64,000 bases of DNA from Rhabditoides inermis (Eukaryota; Nematoda; Chromadorea; Rhabditida; Rhabditidae): positions 1 to 64,000 of the forward strand of contig CAWZYM010000399.1 in NCBI GenBank assembly GCA_963966185.1, written 5' to 3'. The position numbers were made by a program, and so were the translations under genes. Below, one piece after another: positions 11,689 to 22,105 of the stretch; the stretch's first letter is position 1; every line of letters starts with the position of its first letter. The notes below the pieces were generated by a model. It was not told where the DNA came from. It ran no database searches and was given only the letters and a program-made list of their open reading frames with translations.

Positions 11689-11868
11689 TTTGGTTATTCT
11701 TTTTTTCAGTGGTCCATCATTTTCTTCGCAGTTTGTGTGATGGTCGTTGCGTCCATCATCGTATTCGTTCTCGTCGCTGACGCGAACCCCGCAGAGTGGG
11801 CCCTCGTCCGAGCCCCGCCCACAAATGTCCCGCCCCCAATCTATATCATCACCCAGCTGAAGGAGTGA
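8697..11868 (+). CDS. SLC17-family anion transporter (vesicular/sialin type)
   Basis: Fourteen exons: 8697-8763, 8854-8961, 9157-9274, 9497-9602, 9698-9805, 10095-10175, 10257-10324, 10412-10505, 10553-10645, 10772-10891, 11060-11128, 11254-11346, 11508-11624, 11710-11868. They sum to 1401 nt, 466 residues, the usual SLC17 length. Family marks: RFVVLILS near the N-terminus, NFTVICMED after TM1, [49 protein letters not shown] before a PYRK loop, and a long run of later helices. SLC17 proteins are 12-helix major facilitator carriers moving organic anions (glutamate, sialic acid, phosphate), coupled to Na+, H+ or membrane potential; the substrate cannot be told here. Intron 5 (9806-10094) begins GCGAGT instead of GT. 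Eight or more introns contain CT or GA tracts. TATA at 8527; AATAAA at 11906. Confidence 0.88.
8979..9141. repeat. hexanucleotide (CCCTCT)n microsatellite
   Basis: About 27 nearly perfect CCCTCT units inside SLC17 intron 2, just before the acceptor at 9156. It makes long artefactual Leu-Pro or Glu-Gly reading frames. Confidence 0.95.
9371..9409. repeat. (GA)n microsatellite
   Basis: GA run in SLC17 intron 3. Similar GA or CT tracts occupy other introns at about 9650-9686, 10184-10241, 10353-10373, 10709-10740, 11131-11246 and 11650-11684. Confidence 0.9.
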
Positions 11869-13000
11869 ACAAATCGTGTAAAAGTTATGTAATAATTACA
11901 AATTTAATAAATGTGTGATTCTTTTACACCGTGTACCCAGAACAAAAACATAACACTATAACAACACACTATAACAACAGGTGCTGCCTTATTTCGACAC
12001 ACTTTTGCAACAGACTTTCCGGGTTTGGGTGATTATGCGCTACGGATTATGCGATCATGACGATTATTCAAATAAGTAACTTCCTGGTGAATTAAAAGGT
12101 CGGCGAGAATCGTTGTGCGTTTATCAATGCCTGGTAAATGCGTAAAAGCAATGTCCGATAAGCATTTCCATCTTTTTCCCCCTTTTCTTTGATGACTACA
12201 TACGATGTTGGTTACGGTAACCGGATGCACTCATTAGATCGATACGGTTCAATGTTTCATGAATCCCAAGTAAACTCATGAAAGGGAAACATGATCGTGC
12301 CGTTTGTATTTTTTCACTGGTCTTTTTGTATGTATACCTACTTATACGTTTTTCTTCGGTGATCTCTTTGTGGCGTTACGTTTTTTCACTGGTCTTTTTT
12401 TCACGAGTTGGTGTTTGTCCCATTGCGTGATAAACCCACATCTAGCACCGACTTACGATATACCTAGAAAGTGAGAGTAACAGGTGTCATGAAAGTGGTG
12501 GAGACCAACATTTTCTGACAAACCCTTGTGTTAGTCTCTCTCAATGTTTGTATTTATCGTACTATTTTCAATCGTCGAAAAATGTCACTCATGTATTGCA
12601 ATGGTCAACGACGGTAGTTAGTATATGCATCATCATACATCATACTCATACAATTGCTCGTTCAGATAGTTCATGCAATCCCGGATAGACTATTTCGGAG
12701 GCGACTGCTATCAAGTGAGTGTTCGAGGGCATTCGGGGTCTTCCGAATGCGATTCGGGAGTGCTCGGAGGTTCTCTGAAGGGCGATTAGAAAGACTGTTT
12801 CGAAGGATTTCGGAAGTGTTTTGAAGAAACTGATCGCAAAAAGGTAAACGGTTTTATCAAGGAAAGTTGCAGTTCTTCTCCGGACCCCTGTCACAGGCGG
12901 ATGCTCAGCGAGCGTGTGAAAGGCGAGGGGGAACTCTGGCTATACCGCGAAATGACGTTCAGAAGAGGTTTCTCACCAGTGAGTATACCACAAAAAGATC
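11869..13000. other. intergenic; short TTCGGA-rich palindromic remnant
   Basis: AATAAA at 11906 ends the SLC17 transcript. 12702-12846 contains repeated TTCGAGG / TTCCGAATG / TTCGGAAG words and ends with AACTGATCGC, like the 5446-5577 MITE family. Otherwise no gene is visible. Confidence 0.35.
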
Positions 13001-13014
13001 AAGTAAATAGTTTA

Positions 13015-13539
13015 TTATTCACATTTGTACAACACATAATGTGTGTGGTTTCTGTCCACTGCTCCATCCATTGCTCGCCGTCTCATAGTGGAGGGAGGGC
13101 CGTCTCCCGTCCATCCATTCTGCCATCGTCTGCCAGCCGCGTCTTCACAACTCCATCCAAAGAAGCACCGATCCGCGACGCCGCACTCGAACTCTCCAGG
13201 GTGAGTGCGGCGCCGGCGGGGGACAGCTGTGCTGGTCGGTCGGGGCGCCCGTCCCGGGCCTGAGCGAGGACCCCCGCGGGGCGCCGACCGCGACGCGACA
13301 GAGGACCGAGGGTGAGCGAGCCGCTGGAGTGGGGCGAGTGGGGGAGAATGATTGGAGGGAGAGTTTGATTGGGAGGGAGGTGATGGCTCCGCCCCCTTCC
13401 CGCCACTTTTCCTCTCTGCGTCTCTTCTGGGGGACGCTGCTCTCGGCGGGACTGCTTGCGGGGTGAGCTTGGAGGGTGCTCCAGGCGACTTGGTCTCATG
13501 GGAAGCACCTGGAGACATCTTATCAATACTATGAAACAA
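13015..13539 (-). CDS. possible Pro/Ser-rich unknown protein
   Basis: An uninterrupted minus-strand frame of up to 174 residues (an inner ATG gives MSPGASHE...) is rich in Pro, Ser and Arg. A minus-strand AATAAA lies just beyond its stop (about 13003-13008). Against it: the DNA is GC-rich, other frames are also open, and the plus strand carries a good donor (GTGAGT at about 13200) inside it. No domain is recognised. It could be a chance ORF. Confidence 0.25.
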   Translation of the reverse strand: MFHSIDKMSPGASHETKSPGAPSKLTPQAVPPRAASPRRDAERKSGGKGAEPSPPSQSNSPSNHSPPLAPLQRLAHPRSSVASRSAPRGGPRSGPGRAPRPTSTAVPRRRRTHPGEFECGVADRCFFGWSCEDAAGRRWQNGWTGDGPPSTMRRRAMDGAVDRNHTHYVLYKCE

Positions 13540-13681
13540 GGCAATCCAAAATCCAGAAATTGTATCTCAAATCAAGTAGCACACAATATCGATTACGTAA
13601 AATATAGTGGAATACGATAGAGTGCAGTAATACAATGCCTACTGCAAGTTCCTATAACATCAAGCTCTCGAAACAAGGCAA

Positions 13682-14000
13682 TAACATGTATTATAAAATT
13701 CAGGACTGATCGGAATGGTCTACGGAAGAGCGGGCGCTTCCGAGGCACAGCTTCGGTTCATAGGAACCAGGAAGAACGCGGCAGGTTGGATGAATCTTGG
13801 AACAGTGAGAACATCTTGCAGGTGTGTACGTGGCTTCCACTGGCTTCGTCGCAACGTACTACTGTCGCAACGTACGGCGGAGGGGCGGCAGGAGGTGAGC
13901 CCTTTTCCTGCTTTATTTCCTTCTCCCTTCTTTCACAATTCATTACAGGTGGCGGCGGCTTCAGCTCTTCTGGGTCTGATGAGAAGAGTGTCCGATTTGA
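13682..14000 (+). CDS. possible small single-helix protein, model unresolved
   Basis: An acceptor (AATTCAG, near 13703) is followed by GACTGATCGGA and ATG 13715, as at a trans-splice site. The frame runs to WMNLGT. A second segment after CTTGCAG (about 13820) encodes a helix VYVASTGFVATYYC followed by Arg-rich residues, then a donor and an acceptor at about 13948. Joining the two natural segments would need removal of only 16-17 nt, too short for a normal intron. Using the donor at 13803 with the acceptor at 13948 gives another in-frame ending. Family not recognised. Confidence 0.3.
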
Positions 14001-14009
14001 TATGTCACT

Positions 14010-14950
14010 ATATATTATCCCCGATCGTGTATTCTTGATGAGTCACAAAGTACCATTCTGGGACCATAAATTGATCTCTTGTTTCCTGTTTTCTTTTAAA
14101 CTTACATTAGTAGCAAGTACCGGTAGGTACCTGCCGATTCCCCTGTCGTCGTATTCCTGTCGTTCATTGCCGCGAATCGACACCGCCATTGTTATGAATG
14201 AATGAATTTATTACAGTAATAATCTGCGTCACACATCAATAATCAACGTTCAAAACCAAAGAAAAAGAGGATATCGCATAAAGCACGTGTCATCGTAGAT
14301 AGAGGAATGGGATCACCCCGCCTGAATGGTGGGAGTGGAGCGGCGGAGGGAACCGCTTGCTACGCCGCGAGGCGAGCACAAGGCAAAACCATCCATATCA
14401 TAACAAATCGCATGTAAATGCTATATCGGATATGAGATTTTTCGGGTTGGTCTTTATAGGAACAATGGGAACGTGATTGTAGTGATAATGGTGATGTGGT
14501 GGGCGGGGGTCGGCGATTTCTCTACTGGGGTACCATGACACTTATTCAATTTGTGTACGTGAGCGATTCACGTCTTCTGCCTATTCGTATGCCGGTCGGA
14601 AGTCGACGTGTCTCGGAAGTCGACGTGCAAGGAAGAGAGAGCGTTGAGAGAAGACTAGTAGGAGCGAGGAAGCCAGAAGAAGAGGGACGATCACTTTTTT
14701 TTCTGCGCGCAGGACCAAAGGAGCCCAATGTGAGAATGAGATTTATTTATTGATTCCAGGTAATGACTAACATCTCTATTGCTTAGTCCGCATTTTTTCC
14801 TCTGTGTGTACTGTAAACTGTTTATGACGGCATTAACCGGTAAAGGATATGTCACGGCAAGAAGGCTGAAGAGAACGCGAGACGACAACAGCAGAAAAAG
14901 AAAACCGACTGTGAGGACATGAGAAATTGACAATTATAAAAGCTCAAAAT
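14010..14950. other. gene-free or unresolved stretch
   Basis: A minus-strand AATAAA (plus TTTATT at about 14205-14212) hints at the end of an unseen transcript. 14600-14630 has a short direct repeat, GGAAGTCGACGTG. Frames near 14823-14921 are basic but could not be linked to a gene. Confidence 0.25.
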
Positions 14951-14984
14951 GTGTCAATTATGACGACACGACGGAGAGAGAGAG

Positions 14985-16400
14985 AGTGGGAACATATCTC
15001 CTCGAACTTACAGGAGGAGGAGCGGGAGTGATAGTGGAAGACTGTGCTGTTGTGTTGTCGTGCGAGGCGCGTCTGTCTGCGCGGGAAGACGTGATTCTCC
15101 TCGATTCCATCGACGTCCCCTTCCAAGGCAACCACATTCTCGACGATATATTCTGATAGTGCACACGAGTCAACATTTTGTTTTTTTTTCCGAATAAATA
15201 TTATTGTGATTACACTGTTTTTCTTCTTACCCTCACACATTCGTATTATCTATTACATTCGTATTATCTATGACAAATCCGATTTTGCATCTTTTTATCA
15301 CACATACATACGATAAACACTATTATTACTGTAATTGAAACACATAAGAGTCTAAGTGACGGGATGCTGGCATATGTATGGCGCTCTCTGCTGGCAATCG
15401 ATCGACCGAAACTGTCCCACATTCTGCGGTTCTATGTCTTCCATCATCAGAATCTGCAACCATAGAAGTCGGTATACGTGAAACTAATCAATAGTGTGAC
15501 TCACCACCGCACAGTCCCCGTAGCCCGGTCCTGGAATATTGATTGATGCGCATGTTATGCGAATTTGGCTCACCTGCCGGGCCAAAGTTGGTGTAGGTGG
15601 CAGGAGAGCCGTCAGTGTAACGATACTCACCTGAAAACGCTATCCGAGTGAGAATACTTCCAATTTTTATGCACCGTTCGCTTGCATGAGTCCTATGTAG
15701 GGACGTTGTTGCAAGTTGCCACCACCTCCGGGACCCCTCTCGGGCAGTGCTGGAAAAAGAAGGTGGATGAAAGCGAGGAAGTTTCATATACGTACCTGTA
15801 ATAAAGTTGGCAATATCCTGACTGCTGACTCTGGCTAGATCCGCCCCGCACCCATTCGACTCACAAATCGCACGGGATTCGGCATAAGTGGAGGGACCGA
15901 CGAACCACTGAAACTCATGTTTCGATGTTTCTTCCCCTGATTTTTATGAACAAACCCTATAGCAGTATCCTTCAAGTCGTGACCAGTCCGGCAAGCATTG
16001 CCTACAGCCTGTGGATAGAATGATGAACTTAAAGTGTTGTCTCCACATGTCCGTTTCTCTGACCTTCTCCTATTCCATTTCTTTTTGAACCGCCTTGCCT
16101 GCCGTTAGTCGGGAACTTGAGACCCTCTTAAGTAAAGATACGTTTCAAAAAGCTTTGATTGTGTATCTTCAAGTGATAATTAATGAAGCCGAATGCTCAC
16201 CTTCACCAATCATTGCCACACAGCATAGTGAATCGACAATACAAATGAATAGTAGAAATAGGGAAGGATGCATGCTGGTCAGTGTTCAAGAAAAGAAGAG
16301 GCGGGAAATGATCGTTTGCAGGTTTATTGTACCTGTCACGAAAGTGATCTGGAGTAATCTCATTCATGACTGAAGAAATCATAAACCAGTACATTTGTTC
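14985..16400. repeat. left arm of an inverted segmental duplication (C-type lectin locus)
   Basis: This arm matches 17500-18990 in reverse complement: first the lectin gene, then about 250 bp of flank (14990-15200 against 18740-18980). The arms differ by many substitutions and small indels. The spacer between them is about 1.1 kb. Confidence 0.85.
15352..16273 (-). CDS. secreted C-type lectin-domain protein, left copy
   Basis: Exons in transcription order: 16201-16273, 16064-16126, 15956-16008, 15796-15907, 15675-15749, 15574-15630, 15505-15530, 15352-15453 (561 nt, 186 residues). All phases agree with the right copy. It begins with a signal peptide (MHPSLFLLFICIVDSLCC). The C-type lectin domain starts at QCLPDWSRLEGYCYR and continues through NGCGADLARVSSQ, YIGLMQ, TDGSPATYTNFGPAG, GYGDCAV and the closing CQQRAPYICQHP. 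Such proteins are secreted and, in nematodes, often respond to microbes; that is family knowledge. The expected Trp of WIGL is Tyr, and no clear Ca2+-binding EPN or QPD motif is present, so sugar binding is uncertain. The 49-bp intron 3 contains an in-frame stop if retained. Confidence 0.8.
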
Positions 16401-16813
16401 AACAGAGTTTGATTCTAATTCTGGATACTGAATGAAAAACAGAAGAAGAACTAACAGAAATAAGATTTACAAGCTCATCATATCGAAACCTCCCTCTCTT
16501 TTTCCACCGTTTCACTCTTCCTTTTCTCTATTATAGAAAACTATGAACGTCGATCGTTCCTGTGAAACTCTCTGTTCTTCCGCTGCCATTTCCATATCCT
16601 AAACCACCTGTCCACATACTCATACAGAAAAGTGTATGTTTATCCACAGTAAGTGAACTCACCTTCCTTCACCTTCGGAATACATTAGAAAATCGAGTTT
16701 CGGAAACAATATGCACTTATGTTATATATCGTTCATTTCGCACACACAAAACTCACAGTCAATCTACGAATAAATTGCAACCATTTATCATGATTCAGTG
16801 TGAAAAGATGGCA

Positions 16814-17073
16814 TCACGAACATTGGTCGTCGTTTTGCGCACTCTCTCCACTGCTGTTCGAACAGCCGCCTCCTCCCAACCGCCGGCCCATCTCCACTTC
16901 CTCACTGCCACCCCGCGACACGGGTCTCGACATCCTCTGCTCCATTCCGCCTGATTGTTTTATTGGTTTTAACACTGTATTCAAATGTACTCACCTTCGT
17001 TAAGCATGGGAACACAAGAATTCACGTCATGGATGAACAGTAACAATAGTAGCAAGATCAGGTATGACTTCAT
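16814..17073 (-). CDS. possible small secreted peptide gene in the spacer
   Basis: Two minus-strand exons, 16995-17073 and 16814-16950, join in phase 1 to give 71 residues and a stop. The first exon encodes a strong signal peptide (MKSYLILLLLLLFIHDVNS followed by Cys). Its length and phase are like exon 1 of the flanking lectin genes. The rest is Gly/Ser/Arg-rich with no lectin domain. It may be a truncated lectin paralog or a separate secreted peptide. Neighbouring lectins on both sides favour a shared origin. Confidence 0.4.
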
Positions 17074-17499
17074 TGCTGGAGTAACAGTGTTAGAATAACA
17101 TACATAGTATCAGGGATTTGATGGAGCTGGTATCAGAGACTTTTCTCGTTTCTCCTTCGCACACTCGCTTTCTTTGGGGGTAACTGCCACGTAAAAAAAG
17201 TTTATTGACGTTCCGAATGAGATGAAAAACCAAAGAGAAAGGAAACAGAGATATGGTATTAGTTTGAAACACATTAACAATCTCCGTCTCTCTTTGTGCA
17301 AGTTGTGAAATCTTTGCTAGATCCACCGTTGATCACAGAGAGAGACTCTTTCTCGTCTTTTCGCATATGGTAGAGGTTTGTTAGAGAAGCAGTCGGCAGA
17401 GCGTACGGAGACAGCCTCGCCCCTCAGTCAGGTGATCACATCTGACGATTCATAGTTACAATAGAGCATGTACACTCACTGTACACGTGTACACGTTTA
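17074..17499. other. spacer of the inverted duplication
   Basis: Likely the promoter region shared by the divergent lectin genes and the small secreted peptide gene. No further ORF with splice support is seen. Confidence 0.3.
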
Positions 17500-18990
17500 T
17501 GATTTATTCATCCATGAATGAGATTACTCCAGATCACTTTCGTGACAGGTACAATTAACCTGCAAACGATCATTCCCCTTCTCTTTTTTCCTTGAACACT
17601 GACCAGCATGCTTCCTTCACTGTTTCTACTACTCATTGGTGTTACCTATTCACTATGCTGTGTGGCAATGATTGGTGAAGGTAAACCTTTCATATCATTG
17701 GTCGTAATGCGAGAGATATATTTACTTGAAACTTTTCTTCACTTAAGAGGGTCTCAAGTTCTCTACTAACGTCAAGCAAGGCGGTTTAAAAAGAAATGGA
17801 GTTAATGGGATAGGAGAAAGCGGAAGAAAGGTGCAGGGAGAAAGTGGACAAGGTCAGATAAGCGAACTTGCTTCGCGCATAACAGGTATTTCTCTGTGTG
17901 CAGACAACACTGTATTATTCTAGACACAGTCTGTATTCCCTGTACAGTAGGCACAGGCTGTACTCCCTCGCAATGCTTGCCGGACTGGTCACGACTAGGA
18001 GGATACTGCTATAGGGTTTGTTCATAAATAAACAGGGGAAGAAACAGGATGATTTTCAGTGGTTCTCCGGTCCCTCCACTTATGTCGCGTCTCGCGCGAT
18101 TTGTCAATCCAATGGGTGCGGGGCGGATCTAGCTAGAGTCAGCAGTCAGGATATTGACAACTTTATCACAGGTACTATATGCAACTTCTTCGCTTTCCTT
18201 TCTTTTGCAGCACTGCCCGAGAGGGGTCCCGGCGGTGGCGGCAACTTGCTACGACGCCCATATATAGGACTCATGCAAGCATTCGGTAGATAAACATTGA
18301 AAGTATTCTCACTTGGATAGCGTTTTCAGGTGAATATCGGTTCACTGACGGCTCTCCGGCCACCTACACTAATTTCGGCCCGGCAGGTGAGCCAAATTTG
18401 CATAACATGCGCGTTAATCAATATTACAGGACCTGGCTACGGGGCCTGTGCGGTGGTGAGTCACACTATTGATTAGTTTCACGTCTACCGACTTCAATGG
18501 TTGCAGATTCTGATGATGAACGACCGAGAAGCGCAGAATGTGGGACAGTTCCGATCGGTGAGCTGTCAGCAGACAGGGCCATTCATATGCCAGCACCCCG
18601 TCACTTAGACTCTTTGATGTTTCAATTACAGTAATAATAGTGTTTATCGTATGTATGTGTGATAAAAAAAGATGCAAAAGCGGATTTGTCATTTGCGAGT
18701 ATTGTCTCCATGATAATAGATAATACGGATGCGTGAGGATAAAAAGAAAAAAAACTGTAATCACAATAATATTTATTCGGAAACAAAAACAAAATGTTGA
18801 CTCGTGTGCACTATCAGAATATATCGTCGAGAATGTGGTTGCCTTGGAAGGGGACGTCGATGGAATCGAGGAGAATCACGTCTTCCCGCGCAGACAGACG
18901 CGCCTGGCACCTCAACACAACAGCACATTCTTCCACTATCACCTAGCGGCGCTCCTCTTTCTGCAAGTTCGAGGAGATATAATGTTGTTC
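17500..18990. repeat. right arm of the inverted segmental duplication
   Basis: Reverse-complement partner of 14985-16400. It starts near TTATTCATCCATGAATGAG and ends in the GGAGATA flank beyond the right lectin gene. Confidence 0.85.
17608..18608 (+). CDS. secreted C-type lectin-domain protein, right copy
   Basis: Exons: 17608-17680, 17748-17852, 17948-18015, 18060-18171, 18211-18285, 18330-18386, 18430-18455, 18507-18608 (618 nt, 205 residues). Signal peptide MLPSLFLLLIGVTYSLCC, then a low-complexity Lys/Gly/Gln linker (14 residues longer in exon 2 than in the left copy). The C-type lectin domain runs from CLPDWSRLGGYCYR to CQQTGPFICQHPVT. Intron 3 (18016-18059) is 44 bp and contains TAA. 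Both copies keep every splice site and phase, so both look functional. Divergent orientation means they may share regulatory DNA in the spacer. Family role: secreted carbohydrate- or microbe-binding proteins; ligand unknown. Confidence 0.82.
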
Positions 18991-19574
18991 AGGGAGATAG
19001 TTCGCCTTGTCACGGTAGAAAATTGATCTACCCTCTAGTCGCATTTGATCTACCCTCTTGTCGTGAGGAGACCCAAGCGCGCGCATTCAAACGCTAACAT
19101 CAATCAAAGAAGCCGGCATGCGAGGGAAGCCCTAATCAAAGAGGCCGCGCCACACTCGAGCTTTTTCCCGCCTGTCTGACTTCTCCCGCTCGCGACTGAG
19201 TTTCGCGAACTGACCCCGGCTGTCAATAACCTGAACTGGCTGAACAGTTTCAGTGTCGACTGCGTCAAGATGCGAAAGTTAGTGAAAGTTTGAGTGAGAC
19301 GTTTTGACAGCTCGACTGCGAGGCTAGACCGACTGTTTGCATAGTAGACGCGCTGGATCGCTCGTTTATTCTAGACGAGTCCGAGCCTTTTCTAGATCTA
19401 GAGGCATCGCGGCAGTTGGATTGCCGCGTGATCTTTGCCGACGCGACGTGCGCCGAAGCGTCTAGACGTGTGTTGTGATTAGCATGTGTGCCGTCTGTCG
19501 ACCCGCCCCGCCCTCTCCCTCCACCCGCCATTCGTCGCCCGATACGCCACACTGAGTGGCCGCCCTCTGCCACC
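18609..19574. other. intergenic, duplicated flank then PTP upstream region
   Basis: The first part (to about 18990) repeats the flank of the left lectin gene. 19025-19065 has a direct repeat GATCTACCCTCT. 19330-19570 is GC-rich and lies just before the phosphatase start. No gene seen. Confidence 0.35.
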
Positions 19575-21801
19575 ATGGTAGCCATGCCTCTCCTCCTCCT
19601 CCCATCCTCCTCCCTCTCACCCTCCCGCTCTCCCTCTCTTCTAGGGTGACGCGGATCGCTCGGCGAAGCGGGCGAAAAAGACGAAAGTGTCGAAGAACAC
19701 CAAGTCTATGCTGGGCGAGGTGTCAGCGAAGAAGGACAAGAAGAAGCCGGTGAAGAAGGGCGACAAGGAGGCCACCATCGCCGACCCAAACGCCAACCCC
19801 TCCGACAAGGTCAAGGAGGCGTTCGAGAAGTTCATGCTGGTGAGTGGAGAGGGGAAAGACAGAGAGAGAGAGAGAGAAATAGAGAGAGAGAGAAAGAGAG
19901 AGAGAGAGAGGAGTCTCTCTGATTCCAGGATACGTTCGAGACGGGTCCGGAGAAGATGGTGAAGGAGTACGAGAAGGACATCAAACCCTACTTCCCCGCC
20001 GATCTCAAGCGAGCAGTCTTCGACGCGCACGCCGAGAAGAACCGATACAAGGGTACGGTACCTACCGTATTCCAGGATCACTGTAATCTACCGTATAGCT
20101 AGTGTGTGGTACCGATTACTGTACTCTACCGTATACCTAGATGTGGTGTGTAACGACAACACGCGAGTTGTGCTGAACGACTGCAAGGGCACGGACTACA
20201 TTCACGCCAACTATGTGAGAGGAGAGCCGCTACACAACACGTTCATATGCACACAAGGACCCACCGAGAAGACACTCTTCGACTTCACGAGAATGATCGT
20301 CAGCGAGAGGGTGAGGAGAGGAAATGAGAGGAAGATGTGTACGGGAAAGGATGACAAATGAGGGAGAAACAGGTGGAGAACACTTTCCAGGTTCGCAATA
20401 TCTTCATGCTGTGCGAGCTGCTGGAGAATGGGAAGAAGAAGTGCGAGCGGTACTGGCCGGAGAAAGTGGGCGACAAGCTGATGTTCGGAGGTGGGCACGC
20501 TGCCTTCATCCTCATCCCATCCACTCTCTCAGACATCACGGTGACGACGACAGAGGTGGTGGAGAAGGACGCGCACATTGTGATGAGCACCCTCGAGTTC
20601 CACCCATCCGACCACCCGAGACCGCACATCGTCAAGCACTACCACTGGAAGACGTGGTAGGGCGAGGGAAAGAGGGAGAGAGAGAGAGAAAGGAGAGAGA
20701 GAGAGAGGAGAGGGAGAGACTTGCATTTAGGCCGGACAAGCACGTACCCAAGTCTCTCCTGGCAGTCTTCCGCCTCCTCAAGAACTCGCGTCTCAGCCGC
20801 TCCCCGACCGTCGTTCATTGTTCTGCGGGTGGGGGGATACTGTATAGTACTTGGTTACTGTACTCTTCTTTCAGGTATCGGTCGCACGGGTACACTGGTG
20901 GCGGTGGAGATGTGTCTGCAGAGGCTCTTCTCCGATAAGGAGTTCAAGCGGGTCGAGACGATTCGACATCTCAAGGGTGAGAGAGAGGGGGAACATGGGG
21001 GACGTAGATGGAGGGAGGGATGGGAATAGAGAAAAGGGATAGAGAAAGGACGAACTCGTTCAGACCAGCGCTGTCACTCGGTGCAGGTGGACGTTCAGTA
21101 TGTGTATGTGATGACTGCACTCTGCGAATATGGGAAGGCCATGGGGCTGGTGGAGAAGGAGGACATACTCAAGGTAGAGACAGGGAGAGAGCGGATGTGA
21201 GACAAAGAGAGATTCCTCTTTCAGAAGTACACGGCGTTTCTGGACGACTATGACTAGCCAAGAAGACTCCCGAGGCAGACAAGACACAGGAGGGCAAGAA
21301 CAAGAGACGAAGAGAAGGAGAAGACAAAGGAGAGAGACGGATGAGGGAAAGAAGAAGGACGAGAACAACAACTACTTCCAACCCAAGAACAACGACGACT
21401 ACTTCTCTGTCTCGTCCAAGAAAGATGACGATAAAGTATATCTTTCTTCTTTTTTCCTCTTCAGAAGTACACGGCGTTTCTGGACGACTATGAGGCTCTG
21501 CTAGCCAAGAAGACTCCCGAGGCAGACAAGACACAGGAGGGCAAGAACAAGACGATCGAAGAGAAGGAGAAGACAAAGGAGGAGAAGACGGATGAGGGAA
21601 AGAAGAAGGACGAGAACAACAACTACTTCCAACCCAAGAACAACGACGACTACTTCTCTGTCTCGTCCAAGAAAGATGACGATAAAGTATATCTTTCTTC
21701 TTTTTTCTCTCTCTCTCTCTTTCTCATCCTTCCTCTTTCAGGAGAAGAGGGAGGTTCGGAGTGCTGCGTTCACACTGCCCACCGCTTATCACACGCTCTG
21801 A
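19575..21801 (+). CDS. classical protein tyrosine phosphatase
   Basis: Exons: 19575-19577 (the ATG alone), 19645-19839, 19929-20052, 20141-20310, 20391-20490, 20533-20656, 20731-20828, 20875-20976, 21064-21173, 21465-21686, 21742-21801 (1308 nt, 435 residues). The N-terminus is Lys-rich. The catalytic domain has KNRYKDVVCND, DYIHANYV, the WPD loop in HWKTWPDKHVP, the signature HCSAGIGRTG (nucleophilic Cys and Arg present) and a Q-loop DQRCHSVQ. All catalytic residues are there, so it should remove phosphate from phosphotyrosine. The tail is a Lys/Glu/Asn-rich linker. The Lys-rich N-terminus resembles expanded nematode PTP families. The first exon carrying only ATG rests on a stop in the read-through and is less sure. 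See the duplicated exon at 21223-21686. Confidence 0.85.
21223..21464 (+). repeat. decayed tandem copy of the PTP penultimate exon
   Basis: This block repeats 21465-21700 (acceptor, exon and donor) with a unit of about 240 bp. In this first copy GACTATGAGGCTCTGCTAGCC is shortened by 7 bp, so the frame meets TAG at 21255-21257. Smaller differences follow. Splicing to this copy would end the phosphatase about 83 residues early. Confidence 0.8.
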
Positions 21802-22105
21802 TCGACTCGCACAAGATCTTACAATCATTCATTCATACTTCTATCTGCAGTTTGAATTTCGTACTTACATCTCTCTTTTCGCTCCTCTTACAAAAACTGA
21901 TTTGCACAACACAACGTGTTCCGATAAACTGTTCGATGGTTACTTGAAGTGTTTTCTTTCGCAATAGGCTCCACAAACTGTTGTGTTGTGAAGCGTTTTC
22001 CCGCGCGAATTTTGGGTTTTGAAACTTTGTCGAAATTTGTCGAAATTTGGTTTCGTTTTGTGACGTTTTGTTCATAATACTTTTTTTTGTTCATTTTACG
22101 AACTT
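21802..22105. other. short intergenic gap
   Basis: AT-rich, no ORF with support. It separates the phosphatase stop from the next ATG. Confidence 0.3.

Noticed and set aside
18016..18035. Ultra-short 19-20-nt introns in both lectin copies
   Set aside because: The next acceptor (TTTTCAG) gives 44- and 49-nt introns that keep the frame in both copies, which the ultra-short version does not.
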